A stretch of DNA of 64,000 bases from Enterobacter bugandensis (lineage in GTDB: Bacteria; Pseudomonadota; Gammaproteobacteria; Enterobacterales; Enterobacteriaceae). The translations under genes were made by a program, and so were the position numbers. This document shows, piece after piece, positions 54,208-62,774 of the stretch; positions within the stretch are counted from its first letter, which is position 1, and each line of letters opens with the position of its first letter. Below the pieces are notes generated by a model, which had not been told where the DNA came from, did no database searches, and saw only the letters and a list, made by a program, of their open reading frames with translations. The stretch lies in contig NZ_LT992502.1 in the NCBI RefSeq assembly GCF_900324475.1, forward strand, positions 434,001 to 498,000, written 5' to 3'.

Positions 54208-54300
54208 CACACTGAATTTGCTTAAAGTCTAAACATTTTCCGGTAGCGGCCGATACTCTTCTTTTATGCCCAGAAATATCTCGCTACCGGAAATAATATC

Positions 54301-55871
54301 ATGCTTAAAACGCTATCGATTCGTACCGGCTTGCTCTCTTTACTGGCCGTTATGACCCTTCTGCTGCTGATTGTCAGCGGCATCGGCATTTATGCCCTCA
54401 CACAGAGTTCTTCCTCACTGCAGCGCATTAATCACCTTCAGGGTGAGCAGATGGTGCAGCTGAATACCGGCTATACGCTGATCCTGCGCGCGCGCAATGA
54501 GGCAGGTCAGGCCGTCCGCATGATGGAAATAGGCATGCTGGACGATGCGGCCAAAGCGGTAAAAAACATCAATCAGGAAGTCGCCCTGGCCCGGAAAACG
54601 TTAAAAGGCGTGATTGACGGCGGCGTGGCTGACGAACAGGGGCAGCAGCTCCTCGACAAAGTCGCGGCCAGCCTGGCGACGTATAACCAGCAGGGGATCG
54701 GCCCGATGCTGAAAACCCTGAATGACCAGAGCGCAGATAGCTATTACGATCTGCTGGAGAACACGCTGATTCCGGTGGCGAAGCAGTTCGATAACGACAT
54801 GCAGGCGTTTCAGAAATGGAGCGAAGCGCGGGGTCAGGCGGAAGTGCGTGCCGTGCAGGCGAGTAAAACCCGCGTGCTGATCCTGATTATTGTCGCCGCG
54901 CTGCTGACGGCGGGCATTATCGCGCTCGCCTGGCTGGCGCTGCGCCATATGCTGCTCAAGCCGCTGTCGGCCTCCATTGCGCAGCTGGAGAACGTGGCGG
55001 CGGGCGATTTAACCCACACGCTGAATGCCCCGGCGAGCCAGGAGTTTAACCGCCTCAATGCGGCGATAGAGGAGATGCGTCAGTCGCTGATGAGCTCGGT
55101 TCTGCGGGTTCGCGATGCCAGCTCGCAAATTGATACCGGCAGCCGCGAGCTGACGGCGGGGAACCGGGATCTTGCCGAGCGCACCGAATCCACCGCCACG
55201 TCGCTGGAACAGACCGCCGCCAGCATGGAGCAGATCACCGCCACGGTGAAGCTTAACGCCGACAACGCCGAGCAGGCGCACCAGCTGGCGAAGTCTGTTT
55301 CCGACACCGCCGATCACGGCAGCGAAATGGTCTGCTACGTGATTGAAAAAATGCGCGATATCTCCGGCAGTTCGGCGCGCATCGCCGACATCCTGAGCGT
55401 GATTGACGGTATTGCCTTCCAGACCAACATTCTGGCGCTTAACGCTCCGTGGAAGCGGCGCGCGCGGGAGAGCAGGGGCGCGGGTTTGCCGTGGTCGCGG
55501 GTGAAGTCCGCAACCTTGCCAGCCGCAGCGCCGACGCGGCGAAAGAGATCCGCTCTCTGATCGGCGATTCGCAGGCCCACGTTAACGAGGGCAGCGAGCT
55601 GGCCCAGCAGGCGGGTGAAACGATGGATGAGATTGCCACCGAAGTGCTGCGCATGACCAAACTGATGCGCGAAATTGCCACCGCGTCTCAGGAGCAGAGC
55701 CGCGGCATCGAGCAGGTGAATATTGCGGTGAACCAGATGGATGAAACCGCGCAGCAGAATGCGGCGCTGGTGCAGCAATCCTCCGCCGCGACCCGCTCCC
55801 TTGAGGAGCAGTCGCGTCAGCTGATGGAAGCCATGTCATCATTTAAAGTGACGGCTCAGACTGCGGCATAA
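54301..55871 (+). pseudogene. Methyl-accepting chemotaxis protein disrupted by a one-base deletion
   Basis: Would encode a receptor of about 523 aa. TM1 is at about residues 10-32. A four-helix-bundle periplasmic domain (TarH-like, to about 188), TM2, HAMP and methylation helices with SLEQTAASMEQITATVK follow. The frame breaks at the signalling tip: after [10 protein letters not shown] the sequence reads GCTCCGTGG where a GCNGCNGTGG is needed, i.e. one base is lost near 55445. The rest ([26 protein letters not shown] to VTAQTAA) continues in another frame from 55449. As written, no functional CheA/CheW contact tip is made. No NWETF tail is present. It may be a sequencing error. Confidence 0.85.
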
Positions 55872-56199
55872 TATTTCCCAGCCCCGGTGCGTTCTGTGCC
55901 GGGGCTTTATTTTTCGCGGAATTTACCGCCGCAATATTATCGTGAATATCACCCATTAATAATTCCAGCGAGCTGGTTAACGCTAACGCTTTTTCAGTCG
56001 GCTCGAGATATAAACCTTTGCGGAAAAATAACGGCTCATCAAACAGTTGATTAAAACGCTTCAACGCCAGGCTCACCGCAGGACGTGACATCTCCAGGCG
56101 CAAAGAGGCTTTTGCCATACTGCCGCAGCGGACGACTTCAATAAATACAGGGATAAGATTTAAATCAATGCCGGTATTAGCCCGGGAATAATTTTTCAT
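55843..56199 (-). CDS. Short LysR-type HTH protein, no effector domain
   Basis: About 118 aa. It contains only the LysR winged-helix domain ([38 protein letters not shown] split across residues 10-48) and the start of the linker helix. It then stops after an unrelated Asn/Ala/Pro-rich tail that overlaps the 3' end of the chemoreceptor gene on the other strand. A normal LysR regulator has about 300 aa, so this is a 3'-truncated remnant or a small stand-alone DNA-binding protein. GGAG precedes ATG 56199; a TTG ten codons earlier is also open. The locus looks AT-richer than its neighbours, suggesting separate origin. Confidence 0.6.
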   Translation of the reverse strand: MKNYSRANTGIDLNLIPVFIEVVRCGSMAKASLRLEMSRPAVSLALKRFNQLFDEPLFFRKGLYLEPTEKALALTSSLELLMGDIHDNIAAVNSAKNKAPAQNAPGLGNIMPQSEPSL

Positions 56200-56316
56200 T
56201 GCAATTCTGCTCCAGGAAATAAATGTCAAACTGTTATGGAAATAATGCAGGAGCAGGGGTGAAGATTAAAGCGTGATTTTTATAAACACTTATACGGTAA
56301 AATATATAAATGTGTT

Positions 56317-56337
56317 GGGGAGCCAGACTGGCTCCCC
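56317..56337 (-). terminator. Hairpin downstream of fbp
   Basis: A GGGGAGCCA/TGGCTCCCC perfect 9-bp stem around GAC. The T-run after it on the minus strand is imperfect. Confidence 0.65.
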
Positions 56338-56347
56338 GGGAGAGATA

Positions 56348-57346
56348 TTACGCGTCCGGGTACTCACGGATAAAACGTTCAACGTCTTCAACCATATGGT
56401 TGTTGCCAACGAAGAACGAACGGCGCTGGTGAAGGCTTTCCGGCACGATGTCCAGAATACGCTGTTTACCGTCGCTCGCCTTGCCGCCCGCCTGTTCGGC
56501 CAGGAACGCCATCGGGTTGCATTCGTACAGCAGGCGCAGCTTCCCGTCCGGGTGGCTGGCGGTGCTTGGGTAGAGGTAGATACCGCCCTTCAGCAGGTTA
56601 CGGTGGAAATCCGCGACCAGAGAGCCAATGTAGCGGGACGTGTAAGGGCGCTGGGTCGCTTTATCTTCTTCCTGGCAGAATTTGATGTACTTCTTCACGC
56701 CGTTCGGGAACTTGATGTAGTTGCCTTCGTTGATGGAGTAAGTGCTGCCTTTCTCCGGGAAGCGCATACGTTCCTGACACAGGCAGAAGACGCCCAGCGA
56801 CGGATCGTAGGTAAAGGCGTGAACCCCGCATCCGGTGGTGTAGACCAGCATGGTGGACGAGCCATAAACGACGTAACCGGCCGCAACCTGGTTACTGCCC
56901 GGCTGCAGGAAATCTTCCTCGGTTACCGGCGTACCAACAGGCGTGACGCGGCGGTAGATGGAGAAAATGGTACCGACAGAAACGTTAACGTCGATGTTGG
57001 ATGAGCCGTCGAGCGGATCCATCAGTACGACGTATTTCGCGTGTTCACACCCTTCGAAAACAACAATTTCATCTTCTTCTTCGGAGGCGATACCCGCAAC
57101 GATGTCGCGCGCGCGCAGTGCAGCTTTCAGTTTTTCATTTGCGAACAGATCGAGTTTCTGCTGAACCTCGCCCTGAACGTTCTCGGCACCGCTGGCACCC
57201 AGGATATCGACCAGACCGGCCTTGTTGATATCACGGTGGATGATCTTAGCGCCCAGCTTTATTGCCGACAGCAAAGCAGTGAGTTCACCCGTAGCATGAG
57301 AGAACTCGTGCTGCTTTTCGACAATAAATTCACCTAACGTTTTCAT
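56348..57346 (-). CDS. fbp: Class I fructose-1,6-bisphosphatase Fbp
   Basis: Gluconeogenic phosphatase that converts fructose-1,6-bisphosphate to fructose-6-phosphate. It is AMP-inhibited and cytosolic. It is 332 aa, near identical to E. coli. The metal/active-site motif [15 protein letters not shown] and the earlier SEEEDE are visible. I start at [12 protein letters not shown]; the 15-codon extension lies in the leader. It is divergent from mpl with 197 bp between. Confidence 0.98.
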   Translation of the reverse strand: MKTLGEFIVEKQHEFSHATGELTALLSAIKLGAKIIHRDINKAGLVDILGASGAENVQGEVQQKLDLFANEKLKAALRARDIVAGIASEEEDEIVVFEGCEHAKYVVLMDPLDGSSNIDVNVSVGTIFSIYRRVTPVGTPVTEEDFLQPGSNQVAAGYVVYGSSTMLVYTTGCGVHAFTYDPSLGVFCLCQERMRFPEKGSTYSINEGNYIKFPNGVKKYIKFCQEEDKATQRPYTSRYIGSLVADFHRNLLKGGIYLYPSTASHPDGKLRLLYECNPMAFLAEQAGGKASDGKQRILDIVPESLHQRRSFFVGNNHMVEDVERFIREYPDA

Positions 57347-57543
57347 AACACTTTCCCTGCATCTTTGTGAGTAGAGCGATTGTATGTTCACTAAAACGAC
57401 TAAAGCCCAACAATCTTAACAAATATTCAAATAGTAGCGCAGAGGTGAATCGCGCCAGCAACATACGGATTTACCTGAAATGCGTTTCACAGCCGCTAAC
57501 ATGTGAGTAAAATGTGCGCCACATTAAAGAAGGATAGTGACGT

Positions 57544-58917
57544 ATGCGCATTCATATATTGGGGATTTGTGGCACTTTCATGGGCGGACTGGCAATGCTG
57601 GCGCGCTCGCTGGGCCATGAAGTGACAGGTTCGGACGCCAATGTGTATCCGCCGATGAGCACGCTTCTGGAGAAACAGGGCATCTCTTTAATTCAGGGCT
57701 ACGATGCCAGCCAGCTGGATCCCGAGCCGGATCTGGTCATCATTGGCAACGCCATGACCCGCGGTAACCCGTGCGTTGAAGCGGTGCTGGAACGCAATAT
57801 TCCGTTCATGTCCGGCCCGCAGTGGCTGCATGATTTCGTGCTGCGCGACCGCTGGGTGGTTGCCGTAGCCGGTACCCACGGCAAAACCACCACCGCCGGC
57901 ATGGCGACCTGGATCCTTGAAGCCTGCGGCTACAAGCCGGGCTTCGTGATCGGCGGCGTGCCGGGTAACTTCGACGTCTCTGCGCGTCTCGGCGACAGCC
58001 CGTTCTTTGTGATTGAAGCGGATGAATACGACTGCGCATTCTTCGACAAGCGTTCCAAATTCGTGCACTACTGCCCGCGCACGCTGATCCTCAACAACCT
58101 TGAGTTTGACCACGCGGATATCTTTGACGACCTGAAAGCCATTCAGAAACAGTTCCACCACCTGGTGCGCATTGTTCCGGGCCAGGGCCGCATTATCCTG
58201 CCGGAGAACGACATCAACCTGAAGCAGACCATGGCGATGGGCTGTTGGAGCGAGCAGGAACTGGTGGGCGAGCAGGGCCACTGGCAGGCGAAAAAACTCA
58301 ACGCGGATGCCTCCGAGTGGGAAGTACTGCTCGACGGTGAGAAAGTGGGCGAGGTGAAGTGGGGCCTGGTGGGCGAGCACAACATGCACAACGGCCTGAT
58401 GGCGATCGCCGCGGCGCGCCACGTGGGCGTGCTGCCTGCGGATGCGGCCAATGCGCTGGGGACGTTTATCAACGCCCGCCGCCGCCTGGAGCTGCGCGGC
58501 GAAGCGAACGGCGTGACGGTGTATGACGATTTCGCGCACCACCCAACGGCCATTCTGGCGACGCTTGCTGCGTTACGCGGCAAGGTTGGCGGCACCGCGC
58601 GCATTCTGGCGGTGCTGGAACCGCGCTCGAACACCATGAAAATGGGCATCTGCAAAGACGACCTCGCACCGTCCCTGGGACGTGCCGACGAAGTCTTCCT
58701 GCTGCAGCCGCAGCATATTCCGTGGCAGGTGGCTGAAGTGGCCGATGCCTGCATTCAGCCTGCGCACTGGAGCGCGGACGTGGATGTCTTAGCGGATATG
58801 GTGGTGAAAGCCGCACAGCCTGGCGACCACATTCTGGTGATGAGCAACGGCGGGTTCGGTGGGATCCATCAGAAGCTGCTGGACGGTCTGGCGAAGAAAG
58901 CCGCGGCCGCAGAGTAA
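57544..58917 (+). CDS. mpl: UDP-N-acetylmuramate:L-alanyl-gamma-D-glutamyl-meso-diaminopimelate ligase Mpl
   Basis: Recycles murein tripeptide by ligating it to UDP-MurNAc with ATP. It is 457 aa as in E. coli. Mur-ligase layout: N-terminal UDP-binding domain (IHILGICGTFMGGLAMLARS), central ATPase domain with GTHGKTTTAGM (P-loop, about residues 110-120), and C-terminal domain. AAGGATAG precedes the ATG. It is convergent with yjgA across a REP unit that also looks like the yjgA terminator. Confidence 0.97.
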   Translation: MRIHILGICGTFMGGLAMLARSLGHEVTGSDANVYPPMSTLLEKQGISLIQGYDASQLDPEPDLVIIGNAMTRGNPCVEAVLERNIPFMSGPQWLHDFVLRDRWVVAVAGTHGKTTTAGMATWILEACGYKPGFVIGGVPGNFDVSARLGDSPFFVIEADEYDCAFFDKRSKFVHYCPRTLILNNLEFDHADIFDDLKAIQKQFHHLVRIVPGQGRIILPENDINLKQTMAMGCWSEQELVGEQGHWQAKKLNADASEWEVLLDGEKVGEVKWGLVGEHNMHNGLMAIAAARHVGVLPADAANALGTFINARRRLELRGEANGVTVYDDFAHHPTAILATLAALRGKVGGTARILAVLEPRSNTMKMGICKDDLAPSLGRADEVFLLQPQHIPWQVAEVADACIQPAHWSADVDVLADMVVKAAQPGDHILVMSNGGFGGIHQKLLDGLAKKAAAAE

Positions 58918-58950
58918 AAAAAAGCCCGGTGGCGCTAGCGCTTACCGGGC
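58916..58950 (-). terminator. REP-type terminator between mpl and yjgA
   Basis: GCCCGGTGGCGCTAGCGC with TTACCGGGC forms a long hairpin (58924-58950), with an A-run to its left that is a T-run for the minus strand. It is followed by a CTCTCCCCTTTGGGGTGAGGG palindrome at about 58967-58990 of the second repeat family. Confidence 0.75.
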
Positions 58951-58991
58951 CTACATTATCTCTTCTCCCTCTCCCCTTTGGGGTGAGGGGC

Positions 58992-59543
58992 TTACTCTGC
59001 GTTTTCAGACAGCTCGCGCAGATACTGGAAAATCAGACGCGCGGATTTCGGCGGCTTATTCCCCTCTTTCTCTTTCTTCGCGTTGCGGATCAAAGAACGC
59101 AGCTGCTGGCGGTCGGCATCCGGCCACAGGTTCAGCACTTCCGGTACCGCATCATCACCCTGTTCAATCAGACGATCGCGGATCTGCTCCAGCTTATGGA
59201 ACAGCGCAACCTGCTGGTTGTGGCGGTTTTTCAGCTTGTCCAGCGCCTGACGGATCGGATCCACGTCGCGCTGACGCAGCATTTTACCGATAAGCTGAAG
59301 CTGGCGACGACGGCCTTCTTTCTTGATTTTCTGTGCCAGTTCAATGGCATCACGCAGATCCTGGTCGAGCGGGATCTTATCCAGCGCGTTTTTACCCAGT
59401 TCTACCATTTCTGCGCCAAGCTGTTTTAACTCTTCGGCGTCACGTTTAATTTCACTTTTACTGACCCAGATGATCTCATCATCTTCGTCTTCGATGTCAT
59501 CACCGGGAACGTCGTCGAGCCAGTCTTCGGGCTGCTTAGTCAT
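58992..59543 (-). CDS. darP: 50S ribosome maturation factor DarP (YjgA)
   Basis: A 183-aa acidic/charged DUF615 protein that associates with late 50S precursors and supports peptidyl-transferase-centre maturation in E. coli. The N-terminus is strongly acidic ([18 protein letters not shown]). The body is helical with [17 protein letters not shown] near the C-terminus. It is the same length as E. coli YjgA. It is divergent from pmbA with 95 bp between. Confidence 0.95.
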   Translation of the reverse strand: MTKQPEDWLDDVPGDDIEDEDDEIIWVSKSEIKRDAEELKQLGAEMVELGKNALDKIPLDQDLRDAIELAQKIKKEGRRRQLQLIGKMLRQRDVDPIRQALDKLKNRHNQQVALFHKLEQIRDRLIEQGDDAVPEVLNLWPDADRQQLRSLIRNAKKEKEGNKPPKSARLIFQYLRELSENAE

Positions 59544-59638
59544 GTCAGGCTCCTTAAAAAAAGAGGCTAATGTTACCAGTTAAGACGCGCACTGAAAAAC
59601 GGTTCTCTGTTAGACTTCACTTAACTCTCTCTTACAGT

Positions 59639-60991
59639 ATGGCATTTGCGATGAAAGTAACCTCACAAGTTGAAGCGCAGCGTAAGATTCTGGAAGAAGC
59701 CGTCTCCACCGCGCTGACGCTCGCTTCAGGTAAATCAGATGGCGCCGAAGTGGCGGTCAGCAAAACCACCGGCATTAGCGTGAGCACCCGCTATGGCGAA
59801 GTGGAGAATGTAGAATTTAACAGCGATGGCGCGCTTGGGATCACGGTGTATCACCAGAACCGCAAAGGCAGTGCGTCGTCCACCGATCTCAGCCCGGATG
59901 CCATCGCCCGCACGGTGCAGGCGGCGCTGGATATCGCCCGTTACACCTCTCCGGATCCTTACGCAGGCGTGGCGGATAAAGATCTGCTGGCGTTTGACGC
60001 GCCGGATCTCGATCTGTTCCATCCGGCGGAAGTGACCCCGGACGAAGCCATTGAGCTGGCCGCGCGCGCCGAGCAGGCGTCTTTGCAGGCTGACAAGCGC
60101 ATCACAAATACCGAAGGCGGCAGCTTCAACAGCCACTACGGCATCAAAGTTTTCGGCAACAGCCACGGCATGCTGCAGGGCTACTGCTCCACCCGTCACT
60201 CGCTTTCAAGCTGCGTAATTGCCGAAGAGAACGGTGACATGGAGCGTGACTACGCCTACACCATTGGCCGCGCGCTGGGGGATTTGCAGTCTCCTGAATG
60301 GGTGGGCAAAGAGTGTGCCGAACGCACGCTGTCTCGCCTGTCGCCGCGTAAGCTCTCCACCATGAAGGCCCCGGTCATTTTTGCCAATGAAGTGGCGACC
60401 GGCCTGTTTGGTCATCTGGTGGGCGCTATCGCGGGCGGCTCGGTGTACCGTAAATCCACCTTCCTGCTCGACTCGCTGGGCAAGCAGATCCTGCCGGAGT
60501 GGCTGACTATCGAGGAACATCCGCACCTGCTGAAAGGGCTGGCCTCCACGCCATTCGACAGCGAAGGCGTGCGCACGGAACGCCGCGATATTGTTAAAGA
60601 CGGCATTCTGACCCAGTGGCTGCTGACCAACTACTCCGCACGCAAGCTGGGGCTGAAAAGCACCGGACATGCGGGCGGGATCCACAACTGGCGCATTGCC
60701 GGTCAGGGCCTGAACTTCGAGCAGATGCTGAAAGAGATGGGCACCGGTCTGGTGGTCACCGAGCTGATGGGCCAGGGCGTAAGCGGCATCACCGGCGACT
60801 ATTCTCGCGGTGCGGCAGGCTTCTGGGTCGAAAACGGCGAAATTCAGTATCCGGTGAGCGAAATTACCATCGCCGGTAACCTGAAGGACATGTGGCGCAA
60901 TATCGTTACGGTCGGTAACGATATTGAAACACGTAGCAATATACAGTGTGGTTCTGTATTACTGCCGGAAATGAAAATCGCCGGCCAGTAA
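59639..60991 (+). CDS. pmbA: Metalloprotease subunit PmbA (TldE)
   Basis: Partner of TldD in a Zn-dependent heterodimeric protease that matures microcin B17 and degrades antitoxin CcdA and other unfolded peptides. It is 450 aa as in E. coli. Like all TldE subunits it lacks the HEXXXH zinc motif. Conserved blocks are [21 protein letters not shown] and [11 protein letters not shown] start at [14 protein letters not shown]; 23 in-frame upstream codons are not conserved. cybC follows 40 bp downstream. Confidence 0.96.
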   Translation: MAFAMKVTSQVEAQRKILEEAVSTALTLASGKSDGAEVAVSKTTGISVSTRYGEVENVEFNSDGALGITVYHQNRKGSASSTDLSPDAIARTVQAALDIARYTSPDPYAGVADKDLLAFDAPDLDLFHPAEVTPDEAIELAARAEQASLQADKRITNTEGGSFNSHYGIKVFGNSHGMLQGYCSTRHSLSSCVIAEENGDMERDYAYTIGRALGDLQSPEWVGKECAERTLSRLSPRKLSTMKAPVIFANEVATGLFGHLVGAIAGGSVYRKSTFLLDSLGKQILPEWLTIEEHPHLLKGLASTPFDSEGVRTERRDIVKDGILTQWLLTNYSARKLGLKSTGHAGGIHNWRIAGQGLNFEQMLKEMGTGLVVTELMGQGVSGITGDYSRGAAGFWVENGEIQYPVSEITIAGNLKDMWRNIVTVGNDIETRSNIQCGSVLLPEMKIAGQ

Positions 60992-61031
60992 TACCCGAAA
61001 AGCGTTTTAATAATAAAAAAGGAAGTGAGCA

Positions 61032-61418
61032 ATGCGTAAACACCTGTTAGCGATCGTCGCGGCTTCAACGCTGGTTCTTGGCTCTTCTGCGTTTGCTGCC
61101 GATCTCGAAGACAACATGGACATCCTCAGTCAAAACCTGAAGGTAGTGCAGAAAACGGACAATGCGGCGGAAATGAAAGGCGCACTGACCAAAATGCGTG
61201 AAGCGGCGCTGGACGCGCAAAAAGCGACGCCGCCAAAGCTGGAAAGCAAAGCGGCAGACAGCGCAGAGATGAAAGACTATCGCCACGGCTTTGACGTGCT
61301 GGTCGGTCAGATCGACGGCGCGCTGAAGCTGGCTAACGAAGGCAAAGTGAAGGAAGCCCAGGCGGCGGCCGACCAGTTTGTGGCGACGCGCAACACGTAC
61401 CACAAGAAATACCGTTAA
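61032..61418 (+). CDS. cybC: Soluble cytochrome b562 CybC
   Basis: Periplasmic four-helix-bundle haemoprotein of unknown physiological partner. It is a 128-aa precursor with a 22-residue signal peptide (ending SSAFA) and a 106-residue mature chain [10 protein letters not shown].... The haem ligands are Met7 and His102 of the mature protein, the latter in RNTYHKKYR; both are present. AAGGAAGTG precedes the ATG. It ends only 2 bp before the 3' element of the convergent hok locus. Confidence 0.97.
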   Translation: MRKHLLAIVAASTLVLGSSAFAADLEDNMDILSQNLKVVQKTDNAAEMKGALTKMREAALDAQKATPPKLESKAADSAEMKDYRHGFDVLVGQIDGALKLANEGKVKEAQAAADQFVATRNTYHKKYR

Positions 61419-61420
61419 TT

Positions 61421-61431
61421 GGGTGCCTGAG
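61421..61431 (-). promoter_or_regulatory. hok mRNA 3' fold-back element (fbi-like)
   Basis: On the minus strand this reads CTCAGGCACCC and can pair (one G-U) with GGGTGCTTGAG at 61784-61774, the 5' end of the same RNA. This is the long-range pairing that keeps full-length hok mRNA silent in plasmid R1 hok/sok. Confidence 0.6.
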
Positions 61432-61488
61432 CTGTACGTCCTTCCTCCGTATGCGGAGGCGCACTAAGCGCCCCCGCATCCTTGCTCC

Positions 61489-61644
61489 CTACTGGCCGGA
61501 GCGACAATCCATCCGCGCTGTCACTTCAAGCGAGCCGTTTCGAAAACGGATCTCGCACAGTGTTTTCCTCGTCACCAGCGTTAAGATGATTATTGTCAAA
61601 GCAACAATCATCGAAACCCGGATAATTGGGGATTGGCGTTTCAT
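61489..61644 (-). CDS. hok: Hok/Gef-family type I toxin
   Basis: A 51-aa membrane toxin. The N-terminus MKRQSPIIRVSMIVALTIII leads into a single TM (about residues 7-25). The family block LTLVTRKTLCEIRFRNGSLE follows, with the conserved C30 and R/K-rich turn, and then a periplasmic tail ending RMDCRSGQ with a second cysteine (C47). AAGGAGG lies 6 bp before the ATG. Hok proteins depolarise the membrane when translated. The surrounding RNA elements (mok frame, 5' stem-loop, Sok hairpin, 3' fold-back) are all present, so the locus looks complete. It is convergent with cybC and absent from this position in E. coli K-12. Confidence 0.9.
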   Translation of the reverse strand: MKRQSPIIRVSMIVALTIIILTLVTRKTLCEIRFRNGSLEVTARMDCRSGQ

Positions 61645-61687
61645 GGATGCCTCCTTGCTTTAAAGCGGGCGAGGTAGCGAACTCCAC
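61526..61687 (-). CDS. mok: Mok: overlapping leader reading frame that couples hok translation
   Basis: A 53-codon frame starts at GTG 61687, runs through the hok ribosome site and overlaps hok in another phase, ending TGA at 61526. The relation to hok (…HETPIPNYPG over the hok start) is the same as in plasmid R1, where mok reads HETTTKFPC at that place. In that system hok is translated only by coupling to mok, and Sok RNA blocks mok. The protein itself need not matter. Confidence 0.65.
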   Translation of the reverse strand: MEFATSPALKQGGIHETPIPNYPGFDDCCFDNNHLNAGDEENTVRDPFSKRLA

Positions 61688-61745
61688 GGTCCGACGTGTC
61701 GTTTCGAGCCCCCGCCCTGATTTTCTATCAGGCGGGGCTTTCCAC
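61680..61745 (+). ncRNA. sok: Probable Sok antisense RNA
   Basis: Opposite the mok start region. The RNA would end at the strong hairpin 61707-61740 (AGCCCC...CGCCCTGAT with ATCAGGCGGGGCT, T-rich end), a good plus-strand terminator. The 5' end is only approximate; a TTGCTT at 61655 with a poor -10 is the best promoter I see. Inferred by analogy with hok/sok. Confidence 0.55.
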
Positions 61746-61760
61746 TTTCCGTCCCATGCC

Positions 61761-61784
61761 TGAGACGGTCAGTCTCAAGCACCC
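61761..61784 (-). promoter_or_regulatory. 5' stem-loop and pairing element of hok mRNA
   Basis: TGAGAC/GTCTCA forms a 6-bp stem (61761-61777), with the adjoining GGGTGCTTGAG at the 5' edge on the minus strand. The arrangement GCTTGAG...CTCA(G)GCATG closely follows the metastable 5' hairpin of known hok messages. Confidence 0.6.
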
Positions 61785-61892
61785 GCAGCCACTCTAGCGA
61801 ATCCCCATAAGAAAACCTTATCCACGTCACATTTCTACGAGCCTGCTCGTAAACTTTTCCACTCCGCTTACCTGTTTAGTGCCGCTTAATAG

Positions 61893-61908
61893 CGTGATAT
61901 TCATCACG
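61893..61908. promoter_or_regulatory. Possible CRP site upstream of the PRD/SFCGS operon
   Basis: CGTGATATTCATCACG fits TGTGA-N6-TCACA at 8 of 10 positions and is a symmetric inverted repeat. It lies 171 bp before the first gene, so promoter geometry is uncertain. Confidence 0.45.
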
Positions 61909-61972
61909 TAAATGCGGTCGTTAATCCAGATTCACCATATTTATGTGGCACAGATCACTGCTGCGGCTCGCC

Positions 61973-61992
61973 TTTCCACTTCGAAGTGGAAA
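61973..61992. promoter_or_regulatory. Perfect 20-bp palindrome upstream of the PRD/SFCGS operon
   Basis: TTTCCACTTCGAAGTGGAAA is exactly self-complementary and lies 86 bp before the first operon gene, an operator-like position. The 279 bp between the hok locus and the operon hold this, the CRP-like box and another hairpin (TACGAG-CCTG-CTCGTA, 61836-61851), but no gene that I recognise. Confidence 0.55.
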
Positions 61993-62078
61993 ACAACTCG
62001 CTACAAACCCTTCACGCCCAACGTTAGTTTTATTCCAGAGCCATTAACGGGGTAAGACGAGTGATTAACGGAGCGGTA

Positions 62079-62399
62079 ATGAACGACGTTGGGGAACAGG
62101 CGGTACAAACAGAACAGCTCGCGAACACCATGCTGCAGCAGGTTTATGCCCTGCTGGCCCGGCACAACATCATCCCCAATGCGGTACAGGAGCAGATGCT
62201 CACCTCCCACGTTCGCGCAATGGCGCACCGGTCCGTGACCGGCGAGCCGCTGCCGGAGGTTGAAGCAGAGCTGTTCGACGAAATTTCACCAGATTCAATG
62301 CAGCTTGCCCGTGAAGTGGTGGCGCAGTTTGGCAACCTTCCTGATGAAGAGGCCTGGCTGCTCTCCGTTCACTTTGAAGTCGCGAAAGACAACCTTTAA
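62079..62399 (+). CDS. Stand-alone PRD-domain protein
   Basis: About 106 aa, essentially one PTS regulation domain. It has conserved histidines H44 and H50 in TSHVRAMAHRSVTGEPL and H98 in WLLSVHFEVAKDN, the positions where PRDs are phosphorylated by PTS proteins. It carries no DNA- or RNA-binding domain, so it cannot act as an antiterminator alone. It heads the SFCGS/DUF4312/DUF4311/DUF4310 operon, as in the conserved cluster known from Enterococcus and Aeromonas (EF_0829-type). I take ATG 62079 (GGAG upstream); a GTG six codons earlier is possible. The function is unknown. Confidence 0.8.
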   Translation: MNDVGEQAVQTEQLANTMLQQVYALLARHNIIPNAVQEQMLTSHVRAMAHRSVTGEPLPEVEAELFDEISPDSMQLAREVVAQFGNLPDEEAWLLSVHFEVAKDNL

Positions 62400-62409
62400 G
62401 GAGCAACAC

Positions 62410-62772
62410 ATGGAACAGATTACAGTCGTGATTGGCGATCGCCTGGGTAAAGGTCAGAAAGTGGCTGCGGGTGTGGAAAAAGCAGGTGGACGCGCAGTGG
62501 TTGTGCCGGGCATGGCGGCGGACATGAAGCTCGGGGACGTAATGAAAGCGGAAAACGCCACCTTCGGCATCTCCTTCTGCGGCAGCGGCGGCGCGGGTGC
62601 CATCACCGCCCAAACCAAATATGGCTACAAGGCCAAATACGGCATGCGTTCCGTGGAAGAGGGCGTGACCGCCATCAACGAAGGCTGCAACGTGCTGGGC
62701 TTTGGGTTTATGGATAAAGAAGAGCTGGGCGAGCGTCTGGTGCAGGCGTGGCAGAAGAAATACGGCGCATAA
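62410..62772 (+). CDS. Glycine-rich SFCGS-family protein
   Basis: A 120-aa soluble protein with an N-terminal beta-strand/Gly loop (ITVVIGDRLGKGQKVAAG) and the family-naming SFCGSGGAGA (C57). It is about the size of a PTS EIIB, and the cysteine in a Gly-rich loop after a strand invites comparison with phospho-Cys of EIIB. That comparison is speculation. AAGGAG precedes the ATG, 10 bp after the PRD gene. It is known as a conserved family (Gly_rich_SFCGS) of unknown function, always in this cluster to my knowledge. Confidence 0.82.
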   Translation: MEQITVVIGDRLGKGQKVAAGVEKAGGRAVVVPGMAADMKLGDVMKAENATFGISFCGSGGAGAITAQTKYGYKAKYGMRSVEEGVTAINEGCNVLGFGFMDKEELGERLVQAWQKKYGA

Positions 62773-62774
62773 GC

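Noticed and set aside
61451..61663. A 70-codon plus-strand open frame after cybC
   Set aside because: It runs antisense to the Hok toxin gene, has no ribosome site and no recognisable protein features. The minus-strand Hok reading explains the sequence.
61946..61961. Sigma-54-like promoter (TGGCAC...CTGC) before the PRD operon
   Set aside because: The distance between GG and GC is 11 bp instead of 10, and no sigma-54 activator gene is in view.
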